Source: Coraliomargarita algicola
GTDB lineage: Bacteria; Verrucomicrobiota; Verrucomicrobiia; Opitutales; Coraliomargaritaceae
NCBI RefSeq assembly: GCF_033878955.1
Contig: NZ_CP138858.1
Coordinates: 3,871,001 to 3,935,000, forward strand
Direction: 5' to 3'
Length of the DNA stretch: 64,000 nt
A model generated the notes under the pieces. It did no database searches. It worked only from the letters and a program-made list of their open reading frames with translations, and was not told where the DNA came from. The position numbers and the translations under genes are program-made. Positions 38,944 through 48,760 of the stretch are shown one piece after another (positions within the stretch are counted from its first letter, which is position 1; every line of letters starts with the position of its first letter).

Positions 38944-40073
38944 AGCTTCTTAAAGTGAGCTTCGGCGGCTTCGAGGGTGGCGTCAATATCGTCGCCGAGC
39001 AAAGTGAAGTGTCCCATTTTGCGGCCTGGGCGGGCTTCGCCTTTGTCATAGAGGTGGAGTTTGGCGCGCGGGTCGGCGAGTAGGCCCGCCCAGTCGGGCT
39101 CGCCGTCGCTCCATACATCGCCGAGTAGGTTGATCATTACCGTTGGCTTGAGCAGCTCGGTCGAACCAAAGGGGAGGTCAGTTACGGCGCGGATGTGTTG
39201 TTCAAATTGGCTGGTGATGCAGCCGTCGATGCTGTAGTGCCCCGAATTGTGCGGGCGGGGGGCCATTTCGTTGATAATGAGGCTGCCATCTTCTTCTAGG
39301 AAGAGTTCGACTGCGATCAGCCCGACGACCTCGAGTAGATCGGCGATTTTGCAAGCCAGTTCAGCGCCGGCAGCCTGTGTGGCGTCGGTGATGCGAGCGG
39401 GCACGATCGAGGCGTGCAAAATGTGGTGCACATGTATGTTTTCCGCCATCGGGAAGGTGCTGGTGCTGCCGTCGGCCTTGCGGGCACAGACCACAGAGAA
39501 CTCACCGATATGATGAATCCATTTTTCCACCACCACGCGGGGTGGGTTTTCGAGGAAGTTCCAGAGGTAATCGCAGTCGGCGGCTTCTTCAGGGGCGTTG
39601 AGCTTGATCTGCCCCTTGCCGTCGTAACCAAAGGCGGCCGTTTTAATGACGCAGGGGAAGCCGATGGCCTGGATGGCCGTTTTTAGGCTTTCGGCGGAGT
39701 CGGCGTATTCAAATGCTACGCAGGGGAGCCCGCTCTCCTTTAAGAAGTCCTTTTCACGCTGACGGTGCTGGCAAATGTGTAAAGCGCGGCTTCCGGGCAG
39801 CACAGGCTTGATGGCGCTGAGCATGTCGATCACTTCCGACGGGATGTTTTCAAACTCGAGTGTAATCACGTCCACTCCTTCGGCGAAGCGCTTGAGTGCA
39901 GCCTCGTCGGAGTAGTCGGCATTGATCTCTAAGTCGGCGACCATGCCTGCGGGGCAGGGGCCTTTAGGCTCAAAGACGTGAAAGCGATAGCCGAGCGTGC
40001 GGCCTGCCAAGATTAGCATGCGCCCAAGTTGTCCGCCGCCGAGTATTCCGATAGTGCTGCCAGGAGTGATCAT
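38940..40073 (-). CDS. purK: N5-carboxyaminoimidazole ribonucleotide synthase
   Basis: A 377-residue ATP-grasp enzyme starting MITPGSTIGILGGGQLGRML, with the EMAPRPHNSGHYSIDGC motif. It carboxylates AIR with ATP and bicarbonate. It is followed on the minus strand by trpE with a 4-bp overlap and preceded by purE 22 bp upstream. Confidence 0.96.
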   Translation of the reverse strand: MITPGSTIGILGGGQLGRMLILAGRTLGYRFHVFEPKGPCPAGMVADLEINADYSDEAALKRFAEGVDVITLEFENIPSEVIDMLSAIKPVLPGSRALHICQHRQREKDFLKESGLPCVAFEYADSAESLKTAIQAIGFPCVIKTAAFGYDGKGQIKLNAPEEAADCDYLWNFLENPPRVVVEKWIHHIGEFSVVCARKADGSTSTFPMAENIHVHHILHASIVPARITDATQAAGAELACKIADLLEVVGLIAVELFLEEDGSLIINEMAPRPHNSGHYSIDGCITSQFEQHIRAVTDLPFGSTELLKPTVMINLLGDVWSDGEPDWAGLLADPRAKLHLYDKGEARPGRKMGHFTLLGDDIDATLEAAEAHFKKL

Positions 40074-40095
40074 AGTGTGAGTAAAGGGTGTTTGA

Positions 40096-40602
40096 TTAAG
40101 CTTCGGGAAGCTCAGTATTGAGCACGGTCTCAGTCTGCTGCGCGCGGAAGGCCTTGAGGCGCTCGCATACGCCTGTGTCGTTCAAGGAAAGTATCGAGGC
40201 GGCCGAGAGGGCGGCATTTTTCGCGCCGGCCACGCCGATCGCGAGCGTCATGACTGGGATGCCGGCGGGCATTTGCACGATCGAGAGCAGCGAGTCCTGG
40301 CCGCTCAGCGCTTTCGATTGCACGGGCACGCCCAATACGGGTAAGTGCGTCATCGCAGCGGTCATGCCGGGCAGGTGAGCGGCACCGCCGGCGCCGGCGA
40401 TAATGATCTGGATGCCGCGGCTTTCCGCCTCTTCCGCGTAGCTATAGAGGAGCTTGGGAGTGCGGTGGGCACTCACGATCTTTGTCTCAAAGGGGATCTC
40501 AAGCTGTTTGAGTAAGGCCGCAGCCTCCCCCATCGTGCTCCAATCCGATTGGCTTCCCATAATGATCCCGACGACGGGTTTGACTGCGCTGCTGTTTTCC
40601 AT
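40096..40602 (-). CDS. purE: N5-carboxyaminoimidazole ribonucleotide mutase
   Basis: 168 residues with [13 protein letters not shown] and the [20 protein letters not shown] and [14 protein letters not shown] motifs of class I PurE. It moves the carboxyl group on CAIR in purine synthesis, acting right after PurK. It is first in the purE-purK-trpE unit. Confidence 0.97.
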   Translation of the reverse strand: MENSSAVKPVVGIIMGSQSDWSTMGEAAALLKQLEIPFETKIVSAHRTPKLLYSYAEEAESRGIQIIIAGAGGAAHLPGMTAAMTHLPVLGVPVQSKALSGQDSLLSIVQMPAGIPVMTLAIGVAGAKNAALSAASILSLNDTGVCERLKAFRAQQTETVLNTELPEA

Positions 40603-40751
40603 CGCAGAACAGAAAGGGATTCGTCGTAGGAATTCAACAATGTATATTCAGCGACTTTGACTTGATGCTTTGAGGCCGCTCATTCGTTGATTACGATCGG
40701 GAAACTGCCGAGTGGCGTCTGCACTTTAGTCGGATTTTGAGCTATTAGAAG

Positions 40752-41396
40752 TTAGGCAGTGGCATTACGTGAACTCGTGTCCATTTTGTCTTCTTCGTCT
40801 TGTTCGACTTGGGCCTCACGTTCGGTTAGAAGCATCGATTTCTCGACCAATTCATTTTCACATTGTTCAATAAAGACTTCGCGCTCATGCAGCAAGCGAC
40901 GAGCTTCCTTGAGTGAGGCTTCCTGAGCTTCTAGTTCACGTTGTAAGGCTTTGAGTGCCTTGGCTTCCTTGCTTAGGTCCTTTTGATCTTCTGTGGCATT
41001 ACCATTGGTTTCCCGTTGGCTATCCAGCAGGCTTTTATGAGCAAGCAGTAAGGCTTCACGCTCATTTAGTTCGAGCTCATGTGCTTCGCAGCGTTTTTCG
41101 CGCTGAGATACCTGATCCTCGCGCACGATAATTTCAGCTTGTAGTTCTAGCAGATGCGCCTCCATTTCTTGCTGCTTGCCAGACTTGGTTTTGACTGAAG
41201 GAAATTCGTCTAGTGGGCTGAGTAGTGGCGTCACTTCCGCGCCTTCGCGCCGCGTGGCCGCTGCGATGGCTGTCTTCAAACTCAATTTTCGAGTTGCTTG
41301 GCGAACCGGTGGTGGTGCAGGTAGGCGCGGAGGCGCTATTGGCTCCTTTAGTTCTTTCTTTTTTGAGCGTTTGGATTTGGGGAGAGAAAACATCAC
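40752..41396 (-). CDS. Coiled-coil protein of unknown function
   Basis: 214 residues: a basic N-terminus (KSKRSKKKELKEP), a Pro-rich stretch (about 21-32) and then a nearly continuous heptad-rich coiled coil from about residue 75 to 205, rich in Glu, Leu and Arg (LELQAEIIVREDQVSQREKR). No signal peptide. I do not recognise the family; a structural or scaffold role is the most one can say. A second ATG directly follows the first. Confidence 0.6.
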   Translation of the reverse strand: MMFSLPKSKRSKKKELKEPIAPPRLPAPPPVRQATRKLSLKTAIAAATRREGAEVTPLLSPLDEFPSVKTKSGKQQEMEAHLLELQAEIIVREDQVSQREKRCEAHELELNEREALLLAHKSLLDSQRETNGNATEDQKDLSKEAKALKALQRELEAQEASLKEARRLLHEREVFIEQCENELVEKSMLLTEREAQVEQDEEDKMDTSSRNATA

Positions 41397-41526
41397 ATAA
41401 CAGCTAAAGGGGGATCGACTTTGGAATCAACTTTCAAAGCGCATAGGGGTCTTGTTATCAGTGGTTTAAACAATATTCTAACAAGTGATTAGAGTTGTTA
41501 CTCGATTACATTGAGGAGTATGCCTT

Positions 41527-44169
41527 ATGTGGCAATTGCAAACTAATGATCGAAATTACTTCAGTCTATGTTCTAACTCAGTCGTTTTTATGGAAAATAG
41601 CCCTAGTCAGTTCTCTGCTTCACAATCTCATGAACTTATTGAGCGCCTGTTTCGGGCGCCTGTGGAACGGCATGTATTGCCCAATGGACTGACATTGGTC
41701 CATCGCCCGGATTTTTCCAGTGAGGTGGTCTCCGTTCAAGTTTGGGTTAAAACCGGGAGCATTCACGAGGATGCCTACATTGGTTCTGGCTTATCTCACT
41801 ATTTGGAGCACATGCTCTTTAAAGGGACTTCTCGCAGGGACGGAAAATCTATCAGTCGTGAAGTGCATGCAATGGGGGGCTCGATTAATGCATACACCAC
41901 TTTTGATCGTACAGTCTACTACATTGATGCGCCCTCGACGGCTTTTCAACAGGTAGTGGATGTGCTATCGGATATGGTTCTGCACTCGACTTTGCCAGTG
42001 CAAGAAGTGGAGCGCGAGCGTGCCGTGATTTTGCGCGAGATCGATATGGGCTTGGATGATCCAGACCGTCAGCTCAGTCAGGCACTTTTTCGTACTGCCT
42101 TTCAGCGGCATCCGTATCGTGAGCCAGTAATCGGCCATCGTGAGTTATACGAGCAGGTGACTTGTGAGGAATTACGCGGCTATTACAATGCCCGCTATGT
42201 GCCGAATAATATGGTAGTTACCATCGTGGGCGCAGTGGCACCTGAAGAGTGCCTTGCTGAGGTTGAAAAGCAATTTGGGGCAGTCCCGCGCGGACGACTG
42301 GCACCTGTGCGTGTCGAGGAAGAGCCAGTGCAACTGGCCGCTCGTCGCGAGGATATTGTGGGCGAGTATAATATTTTCCGTGGTGGCCTCGGGTTTAAAG
42401 TGCCGCACATGAGTCATCCAGATTCGCCATGTCTCGATGCGCTCGCTCATGCGCTGGGTGGTGGAGAGAGCTCACTGCTCTGGGATCGCTTGCGTAATCA
42501 GCGGAACCTGGTCAATTACATCGACTGTCGTAATTGGAATCCTGGAGGCAGCGGCCTCTTTTGGATTTCTTACGTCTGCGATGCCTCGAAAAGTGCTGCT
42601 GTGGAACAAGCGATTCTTGCTTTATTAGGTGAAGTGGCGGCCCAAGGCCTACCTGAATCAGTGGTGGAAAAGGCCCGGCGACAAGCACTTACGTCTGAGA
42701 TTAATGGTCGCAAGACTATGAGTGGCCAAGCATCGCGCCTTGGCCTGGGAGAGGTGGTCATCGGTGATATCTATTATGGGCGACGCTATTTGAATAGGCT
42801 GCAAGCTGTTCAACCGGTCAATTTACAAGCAGTCGCTCAGCGCTATTTGGTCGATGAGAGTATGTCGGCTGTGACTCTAGGCCCTGCTCCGCAAATTATT
42901 GACTCGACCGCTGCACTGGAAGAAAAGCTGGCATTAGAGCCTTTTGAGCTGATCGAGCTCTCGAGTGGCGCGCGCTTACTATTACAGCCTGACAGTCGTT
43001 TGCCCAAAGTGCATCTTCGCTGTGTGCTTCAAGCGGGCCCTCTTTATGAGCCCGCTGATCAACGTGGGGTTTCCGCATTACTCGGGGAACTTTTGACCAA
43101 GGATACCCTCCACCGCAGCGCTCAAGAGATTGCTGAATTAATCGAGAGCATCGGTGGCAGTTTTACGGCGACCGGTGGTAATAATACGATCAGTCTCGCG
43201 CTGGAGGTATTGCCGGCAGATTTGGATGTCGCACTTGAACTACTCAGTGAGGCCTTGACCGCTCCGGTTTTTGACTCGGCGACCTTTGAGACCGAGCGAG
43301 ACGCACAAGTCGCCAGCCTGCTCGAAGCCGACGATGAAATTCTTGATTTTGGTTTCCGTAAGTTGCGCGAGCGCTTTTTTGCGGAGCACCCCTTCGCTGT
43401 GGGCTCTGATGGTCGTGCTGCGGATCTCGTTGCGCTCACTGTCGAAGACATTGCAGTGCACTACCGTGAGCTCGTCCGGGCAGGTAATATTGTTCTTTCG
43501 GTAACAGGTGATTTTGACCCAGAGTCTTTAGTTTCACGCTTACAACCTTTGCTTGAAAAGCAACTATCGACCTTAGCTTTTCAGAGAGCCGACTCATCGC
43601 TGCCAGTCGTGCCTGTCGCCTACACCGGGCATGAAGTAATGGACCGAGAGCAAGCCGTCGTACTGCAAGCTTATCCCGATGCCGGTGTTCAATCCAGCGA
43701 CTTCGTTGTCGCCGAAGTGCTTAACGAACTTTTCAGCGGCATGTCCAGTCGTCTGTTTGAGCGTGTGCGCGAAGATCAGGGTATGGCCTATTATGTCGGC
43801 ACAACACGAGTGATAGGATTACAAACTGGCATGTTTGTTTTTTACGCAGGAACGCACCCCGAGCAAGCTGGTGCCGTAGTCAGTGAAATGAATATTGAGA
43901 TTGCACGAGTCGCTGCCGGAGAGGTGACGGAAGACGAACTCGCTCGATGCCGTACACGGCTCAAAGCGGCGCGTCCCATGGGCAAGCAAACGATTGGCGC
44001 GCGTGCGATGCATGCCGCAATTCAGCTCACTTATGGTTTACCCATTGACGACGATGCAGAACACGCAGCTAAATTAGATCAAGTCGATGCCGCTCAGCTC
44101 GCTCGTTTCGCGAAAGAATATTTCTCGGAAGAAAAGCGTGTGCAGTTGATCGTAGGCCCCGCCAGCTAA
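41527..44169 (+). CDS. M16-family zinc peptidase, two halves fused
   Basis: 880 residues. The N-terminal M16 domain has the inverted zinc motif HxxEH at 91-95 (SHYLEHMLFKG), and a second, inactive-type M16 half follows (LSSGARLLLQPDSRLPKVHL onward). It likely degrades peptides. ATG 41527 has a good GAGGAG ribosome site 8 bases upstream; an alternative ATG at 41590 (MENSPSQF) is nearer the homology but has none. No signal peptide is clear. Confidence 0.9.
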   Translation: MWQLQTNDRNYFSLCSNSVVFMENSPSQFSASQSHELIERLFRAPVERHVLPNGLTLVHRPDFSSEVVSVQVWVKTGSIHEDAYIGSGLSHYLEHMLFKGTSRRDGKSISREVHAMGGSINAYTTFDRTVYYIDAPSTAFQQVVDVLSDMVLHSTLPVQEVERERAVILREIDMGLDDPDRQLSQALFRTAFQRHPYREPVIGHRELYEQVTCEELRGYYNARYVPNNMVVTIVGAVAPEECLAEVEKQFGAVPRGRLAPVRVEEEPVQLAARREDIVGEYNIFRGGLGFKVPHMSHPDSPCLDALAHALGGGESSLLWDRLRNQRNLVNYIDCRNWNPGGSGLFWISYVCDASKSAAVEQAILALLGEVAAQGLPESVVEKARRQALTSEINGRKTMSGQASRLGLGEVVIGDIYYGRRYLNRLQAVQPVNLQAVAQRYLVDESMSAVTLGPAPQIIDSTAALEEKLALEPFELIELSSGARLLLQPDSRLPKVHLRCVLQAGPLYEPADQRGVSALLGELLTKDTLHRSAQEIAELIESIGGSFTATGGNNTISLALEVLPADLDVALELLSEALTAPVFDSATFETERDAQVASLLEADDEILDFGFRKLRERFFAEHPFAVGSDGRAADLVALTVEDIAVHYRELVRAGNIVLSVTGDFDPESLVSRLQPLLEKQLSTLAFQRADSSLPVVPVAYTGHEVMDREQAVVLQAYPDAGVQSSDFVVAEVLNELFSGMSSRLFERVREDQGMAYYVGTTRVIGLQTGMFVFYAGTHPEQAGAVVSEMNIEIARVAAGEVTEDELARCRTRLKAARPMGKQTIGARAMHAAIQLTYGLPIDDDAEHAAKLDQVDAAQLARFAKEYFSEEKRVQLIVGPAS

Positions 44170-44286
44170 AATTAAGAATTACTCTAAATTGCCACTAAGG
44201 CCTTCTTTTATATAATAACCAGGCTATAAGAAATTGTTTGACTTTGGGTTTTGGGTTGGATTTTTACAGTTTTGATCGAGAAGGTT

Positions 44287-45270
44287 ATGAAACGAATACG
44301 TCGAACAAAGGTTCAGGGGAGTGCGGCTAGCTATCATTGTATGACGCGTGTGGTGAATGGTGAGAGGCTCTTGGGGGATCGTGAAAAGGAGGTGCTGCGT
44401 AAGATGATTTGGCAGGTGGCGGATTTCTGCGGTGTTCAGGTGCTGACCTACTGTGTGATGTCGAACCACTTTCACGTGCTGCTGCGGGTGCCGGAGCGGC
44501 AGAATGTGGACGATGCGGAACTGTTGCGTCGCTATCAGGTGCTGTATCCTAAGCCGACTCAGCATCAGACGGCTTCTGTTAAGGTGCTGCGCTCTCAGTT
44601 GGCTGAAGACTCGGAGCAGGCGGATGAGCTCCGCCGTAAGTTATTGGCCCGGATGGGCGATATTTCGGAATACATGAAGGCGGTGAAGCAGCGCTTTTCT
44701 GTGTGGTATAACCGTAACCATAATCGCTATGGCACGCTGTGGGCGGACCGTTTTAAATCGGTGCTGGTTGAGGGGAAGGGGAACGCGCTGCAAACGATGG
44801 CCGCGTATATTGACTTGAATCCGGTTCGGGCCGGTTTGGCAGAAGATCCGAAGGATTATCGCTTCTGTGGCTATGCGGAGGCGGTCTCGGGTGTGTCAGA
44901 GGCGGTTGAGGGCTTGCGTTGTATCTGGGCGGATCATGATTCGAATCCGTTGCGGGCGCATCGTCTTTTGATTTTTGGGAAAGGGAGTGCTGCGAGCTTG
45001 AAGGGGGGCGCGGTTATTGAGCGTGACGAGGCTTTGCGAGTTCTGGAACAGGAGGATGGCTTATTGCCGAAGGCGGCGATCTTGCGTTGCCGTGTTCGCT
45101 ATTTTACGGATGGAGCAATACTGGGCTCCAGCGAGTTTGTGAGGAGTTATACCAAGGCATGGCAAATGGAACGGCAACGACGGCATCCGCCGAAGGTGAA
45201 TCGATTGAAAGGTGCGGAGTGGGGCGACTTGGCTGTGATCCGAGGCCTGAGGAAAACGGTGTTTAGCTAG
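44287..45270 (+). CDS. REP-associated tyrosine transposase (Y1_Tnp/RAYT)
   Basis: 327 residues of the TnpA-REP family. The HUH pair is His61-Phe-His63 (SNHFHVLLRV), with YNRNHNRYGTLWADRFKS and YIDLNPVRAGL as further family blocks. The C-terminal 110 residues (LRCRVRYFTDGAILGSSEF) are a known long extension. RAYTs nick single-stranded DNA at REP palindromes and can spread them. No palindrome sits right beside it, but several lie elsewhere in the window. Confidence 0.9.
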   Translation: MKRIRRTKVQGSAASYHCMTRVVNGERLLGDREKEVLRKMIWQVADFCGVQVLTYCVMSNHFHVLLRVPERQNVDDAELLRRYQVLYPKPTQHQTASVKVLRSQLAEDSEQADELRRKLLARMGDISEYMKAVKQRFSVWYNRNHNRYGTLWADRFKSVLVEGKGNALQTMAAYIDLNPVRAGLAEDPKDYRFCGYAEAVSGVSEAVEGLRCIWADHDSNPLRAHRLLIFGKGSAASLKGGAVIERDEALRVLEQEDGLLPKAAILRCRVRYFTDGAILGSSEFVRSYTKAWQMERQRRHPPKVNRLKGAEWGDLAVIRGLRKTVFS

Positions 45271-45295
45271 TTGGCAGGTGTTGTCGGAGCTTCCT

Positions 45296-48200
45296 TTAAA
45301 CGCCGTTGATGATCTCAAGGGTGCCGTGTCCACTGCTGGATTTAGTGATTCGGATCTGTGCGCTTATGCGATGTTTGAGGGCTTCAACGTGGGAGATTAT
45401 GCCAATGGTGCGGTTGGACATGCGTAGGTTTTCCAAGGCCGCAAGGGCCATGTCTAGGGTGTCGGTGTCGAGCGTGCCGAAACCTTCGTCGATGAAGAGA
45501 CTTTCGATTTTTGTGTCACTGCCGGCTAGATCGGAGAGTCCTAGTGCGAGGGCTAGACTCACTAGGAAAGACTCGCCGCCGGAGAGGCTGCGAGTGGGGC
45601 GGATGGCGTCGGCTTGGTAGCGGTCAACGATCTCTAGGCTGAGTTCGGATTCTTGGGTTTGTTGTATGTAGTAGCGATCGTTGAGTTGCAGTAGGTGCTT
45701 GTTGGCTAAATGTAGTAGTTGGGCTAAGGTCAGGCCTTGGGCGAATTTTGAAAATTTGTCGCCGCTGGCGGATCCGATGAGTGCATTGAGCTCGATCCAT
45801 GGGCGTGCTTCTTTGGAGAGTCTTTCGATCTGAGCGATCAGTTCAGCTTGTGAATTGCGTGCTTTGGCATCTAGTTCCAGTAGGAGTTTGATCTCGCCGA
45901 GACGTTTGTTGTGGATGCTTAGGTGTTGCTCGTTAGTGGTTTGCTCTGCTTTTAGGGGTGCTTCGGCTTCGGCGCTGAAGGGTTCCTGTTTGGCGAATTT
46001 CTTGAGTTGGTTTTGCGTTTGATCGATGCGACCGAGAAGTTGGTCGTGTTGGCTTTTGAGCCGATCTTTGGTGGCGGAGATCTCTGTTAATTGCGTATCG
46101 CTCAGGCGTGCGGCTTTGAGCAACTGGATTGATTTGAACGGCGTGTTGACGAGTCGTGCGTTGAGTGCATGGGTCGTGGTTTGGATGGCCTGGTTTATCT
46201 CGGCTAGGTCGTTACGCTTGTGTGAGAGTGATTGCGCGGCTTCTTGAGCCTTGTCGAGTGCGGCTTGGCATTCGCTGCGGCGTTGTGCTTCACTTTCTGG
46301 GACAGTGAGTGAGCTGTTCGAAAGCGTTGTTTCTGGATGGGCGTCGAGTTTACTCTGCCATTGTGCGCGTTCTTCGCTGAGGCGTGTGTGTGCTTGCTTG
46401 AGTTCTTTGAGGTCGGCGGCGAGTTCTTTGAGCTTGAGGCGCTGTTGTGTTTGTGTGTCGAGTTGTCGCTGGTAAGCTTGTAGTTGGTGTTCGAGCTTTT
46501 GCGTATGGGAGCGTGTCTCCGCGGGCGATCTCGCTGGAGGCAGATGTGTGGCTAGCTTTTGATTGAAGGCTGCGAGTTGGGTGTCGATGTCCTCCTGTGT
46601 GTTGTTTTGCTCGATCTGCAAGGATTGGTGCTTCGTGCTGTGGTCGACTTTTTTTTGTTCTAAATTGTGTAGTTGAGTGGCGGACACGCGGTCGGCGGCG
46701 TCGAGTGTGGCAAAGGCTTCTTTGGCTTCGCATGCTGCGCGGTCGAGTCGCTGCAGTTGTTCGAGCTTGGTGTCGGTCGCACTATGTCGTTCCTGTAGCG
46801 ATTGTTGCCAACGCGAGAAGGCGTCGTCGTTTTCGAGGGCATCGTGGTAACCGGCGGCCTTGGCCGCGGCGGCAACAGTTGCGGCTTGCTCGTCTAAGTC
46901 TTGAGTCGCCTTGGTGATATCTAGCTCGAGCGACTTAAGTTTTTCATCCAAGCGATTGAAAACTTCGACGGCTTGTTTCAGTGCTTTTTCGGCGTCGGCG
47001 AGCACTTGTTTTTGAGTCGCGACTGCTAGTTTGTCGTTGTCTTCATTCGATTCCAAATGGTCGACGTAGGGGTGCTCCAGCGAGCCGCAGAGTGGGCAGG
47101 CTTGGTCAGGCTTTAGGTCGGCACGGTGCGTTTCCAGCTTAGCGATGAGACGGGCCTGATCGTAGATTTTTTGTTTGTCTTCGAGGATGGTGGTTTCCTT
47201 GGCGACGGAGGCTGCGTGAGCGTTGCGTGCTTGTTTGGCGCTGGCGAATTGCTCGAGCAGTGGCGGATGGCGCTCTTTTAGTTTTGTTAGGCGTGCTTGC
47301 GCTTTGCTCCAATGACTATGCTGCACACTAAGTGTTTTTGCGGATTCATCGGCCAGTGCATGGGCTTTGGCCATTTGTGTCCATTCATCGACGGATTTGC
47401 CTGCAGCTTCTTTAGCGACAGCTTGGGCAGTACTGGCGACTAATTCTCTGGCCTTGCTTAGTATTTGTTGGGCTGCGTTGATTGAGGCTTTTTTTGTGGC
47501 CAGTGCTTGTTCGTTGGCCAGTTGATCCTTGGCCAATACGGCAAGTTCAGATTGAGTGCGTTGCAGTGCTTTGTCGGTATGGCGGACTGACTCGCCCAAG
47601 GCGCGAAGTTCAGGCAGTTCGACTTCGATATTGCGAGTGGATGCATTGTCTGTGAGCCAGGCGGTGAGTTCTTTTTCGGCAGTCTCGATTTTTAGCTGGG
47701 TTGCTGCAACGGTGGTGATTTTATGGCTTTGGGCTTTGAGTGTGGCTTCGACGTATTGCAGGGTGGCGAGGAGCCGCTGCTTGGCTGCGGTTTGTTGCTG
47801 TTGGGCGATTTGACTGAGTGCCTCGATTGCTTGTGTCAGTGTGTGGTGTTGGCGTTGTTTGGCTTCGAGTTCGATGAGATCAGCTTGGAAGGGCTGGGTT
47901 GCTTCGTGTTGCGTCAGTTGATTGCGAGAGGAGGTGAATGCCTGATCGGCTTCCTGCCATTTGAGTAGGTCTTTATTCGATTGTTCGAGTGTCGCTTGCA
48001 GGTTGCGGTAATGTTCGAAGCGTTGCAGCTTGGTGCGAAGGGTTTGCTGCTTTAGATTGAGCGCTTTGACTTCGGTTTCCTTAGTGATTTGCTCCTGCCT
48101 AAGGTCGTCGAGTTGCTCTTGGGTTTTGAGTTCGACGCCACTGAGCTTTTGTTGGGCAGCTTGAATGGCGGCGTCGTGGGCACGTTCGGTCTCGTAGGCT

Positions 48201-48760
48201 TTCTGGCTGATGCGAGAGTAAATTTCAGTGCCCGTGATTTTTTCCAGTAGGTCGCCGCGTTCGTTGTCGCCTGCGTCGAGGAATTCTTTAAAGCGGCCTT
48301 GGGCGAGCAGGACGGAGCGCAGGAAGCGGTGGTAATCGAGTCCAGTTAGAGATTCGACCATTTGGTCGGCTTCTTTCAGCTTCTCCGCGATGATTTCGCC
48401 TGTGTCGGCCTTAGAGACTTCCCGTTTGGGGCTTTGTAGTTTGCCGTTGGGCTTTTTTCGTGCACGTGCGCGTGTCCATTTTGCGCAGTAACGGCCTTTG
48501 TTGCATTCGAATAAAATTTCGGCTGCACATTCGCCGGTGCCGCGTGTCATCATCTCTCCAGGGTTGGCCTCTTTATCATAGCGGGCGGCTTTACCAAAGA
48601 GTGCGAGGGTGATGGCGTCGAGGATGGTGCTTTTGCCTGCGCCGGTGGGGCCAGTGATCGAGAAGATCCCTGCTTCGCTGAGCAGGCCATTTTCGAGGTC
48701 GATTATGTGTGTGCCTTGCAGCGAGTTGAGGTTCTGAAAGGTGATTTTAAGGATTTTCAT
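45296..48760 (-). CDS. sbcC: DNA repair exonuclease subunit SbcC
   Basis: A 1154-residue SMC/Rad50-type ATPase. Walker A is TGPTGAGKS (36-44), a long coiled coil has a central zinc hook (CPLC near 553), and the C-terminal signature LSGGESFLVSLALALGLSDL is followed by Walker B (ESLFIDEGFGTLD). With SbcD it cuts hairpins and protein-blocked DNA ends. The start at MKILKITFQNLNSL overlaps the sbcD stop (ATGA); the longer frame to 48805 is inside sbcD. Confidence 0.95.
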   Translation of the reverse strand: MKILKITFQNLNSLQGTHIIDLENGLLSEAGIFSITGPTGAGKSTILDAITLALFGKAARYDKEANPGEMMTRGTGECAAEILFECNKGRYCAKWTRARARKKPNGKLQSPKREVSKADTGEIIAEKLKEADQMVESLTGLDYHRFLRSVLLAQGRFKEFLDAGDNERGDLLEKITGTEIYSRISQKAYETERAHDAAIQAAQQKLSGVELKTQEQLDDLRQEQITKETEVKALNLKQQTLRTKLQRFEHYRNLQATLEQSNKDLLKWQEADQAFTSSRNQLTQHEATQPFQADLIELEAKQRQHHTLTQAIEALSQIAQQQQTAAKQRLLATLQYVEATLKAQSHKITTVAATQLKIETAEKELTAWLTDNASTRNIEVELPELRALGESVRHTDKALQRTQSELAVLAKDQLANEQALATKKASINAAQQILSKARELVASTAQAVAKEAAGKSVDEWTQMAKAHALADESAKTLSVQHSHWSKAQARLTKLKERHPPLLEQFASAKQARNAHAASVAKETTILEDKQKIYDQARLIAKLETHRADLKPDQACPLCGSLEHPYVDHLESNEDNDKLAVATQKQVLADAEKALKQAVEVFNRLDEKLKSLELDITKATQDLDEQAATVAAAAKAAGYHDALENDDAFSRWQQSLQERHSATDTKLEQLQRLDRAACEAKEAFATLDAADRVSATQLHNLEQKKVDHSTKHQSLQIEQNNTQEDIDTQLAAFNQKLATHLPPARSPAETRSHTQKLEHQLQAYQRQLDTQTQQRLKLKELAADLKELKQAHTRLSEERAQWQSKLDAHPETTLSNSSLTVPESEAQRRSECQAALDKAQEAAQSLSHKRNDLAEINQAIQTTTHALNARLVNTPFKSIQLLKAARLSDTQLTEISATKDRLKSQHDQLLGRIDQTQNQLKKFAKQEPFSAEAEAPLKAEQTTNEQHLSIHNKRLGEIKLLLELDAKARNSQAELIAQIERLSKEARPWIELNALIGSASGDKFSKFAQGLTLAQLLHLANKHLLQLNDRYYIQQTQESELSLEIVDRYQADAIRPTRSLSGGESFLVSLALALGLSDLAGSDTKIESLFIDEGFGTLDTDTLDMALAALENLRMSNRTIGIISHVEALKHRISAQIRITKSSSGHGTLEIINGV

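Noticed and set aside
44170..44286. REP palindromes flanking the transposase gene
   Set aside because: Neither the 117 bases upstream nor the 25 downstream contain a convincing inverted repeat.
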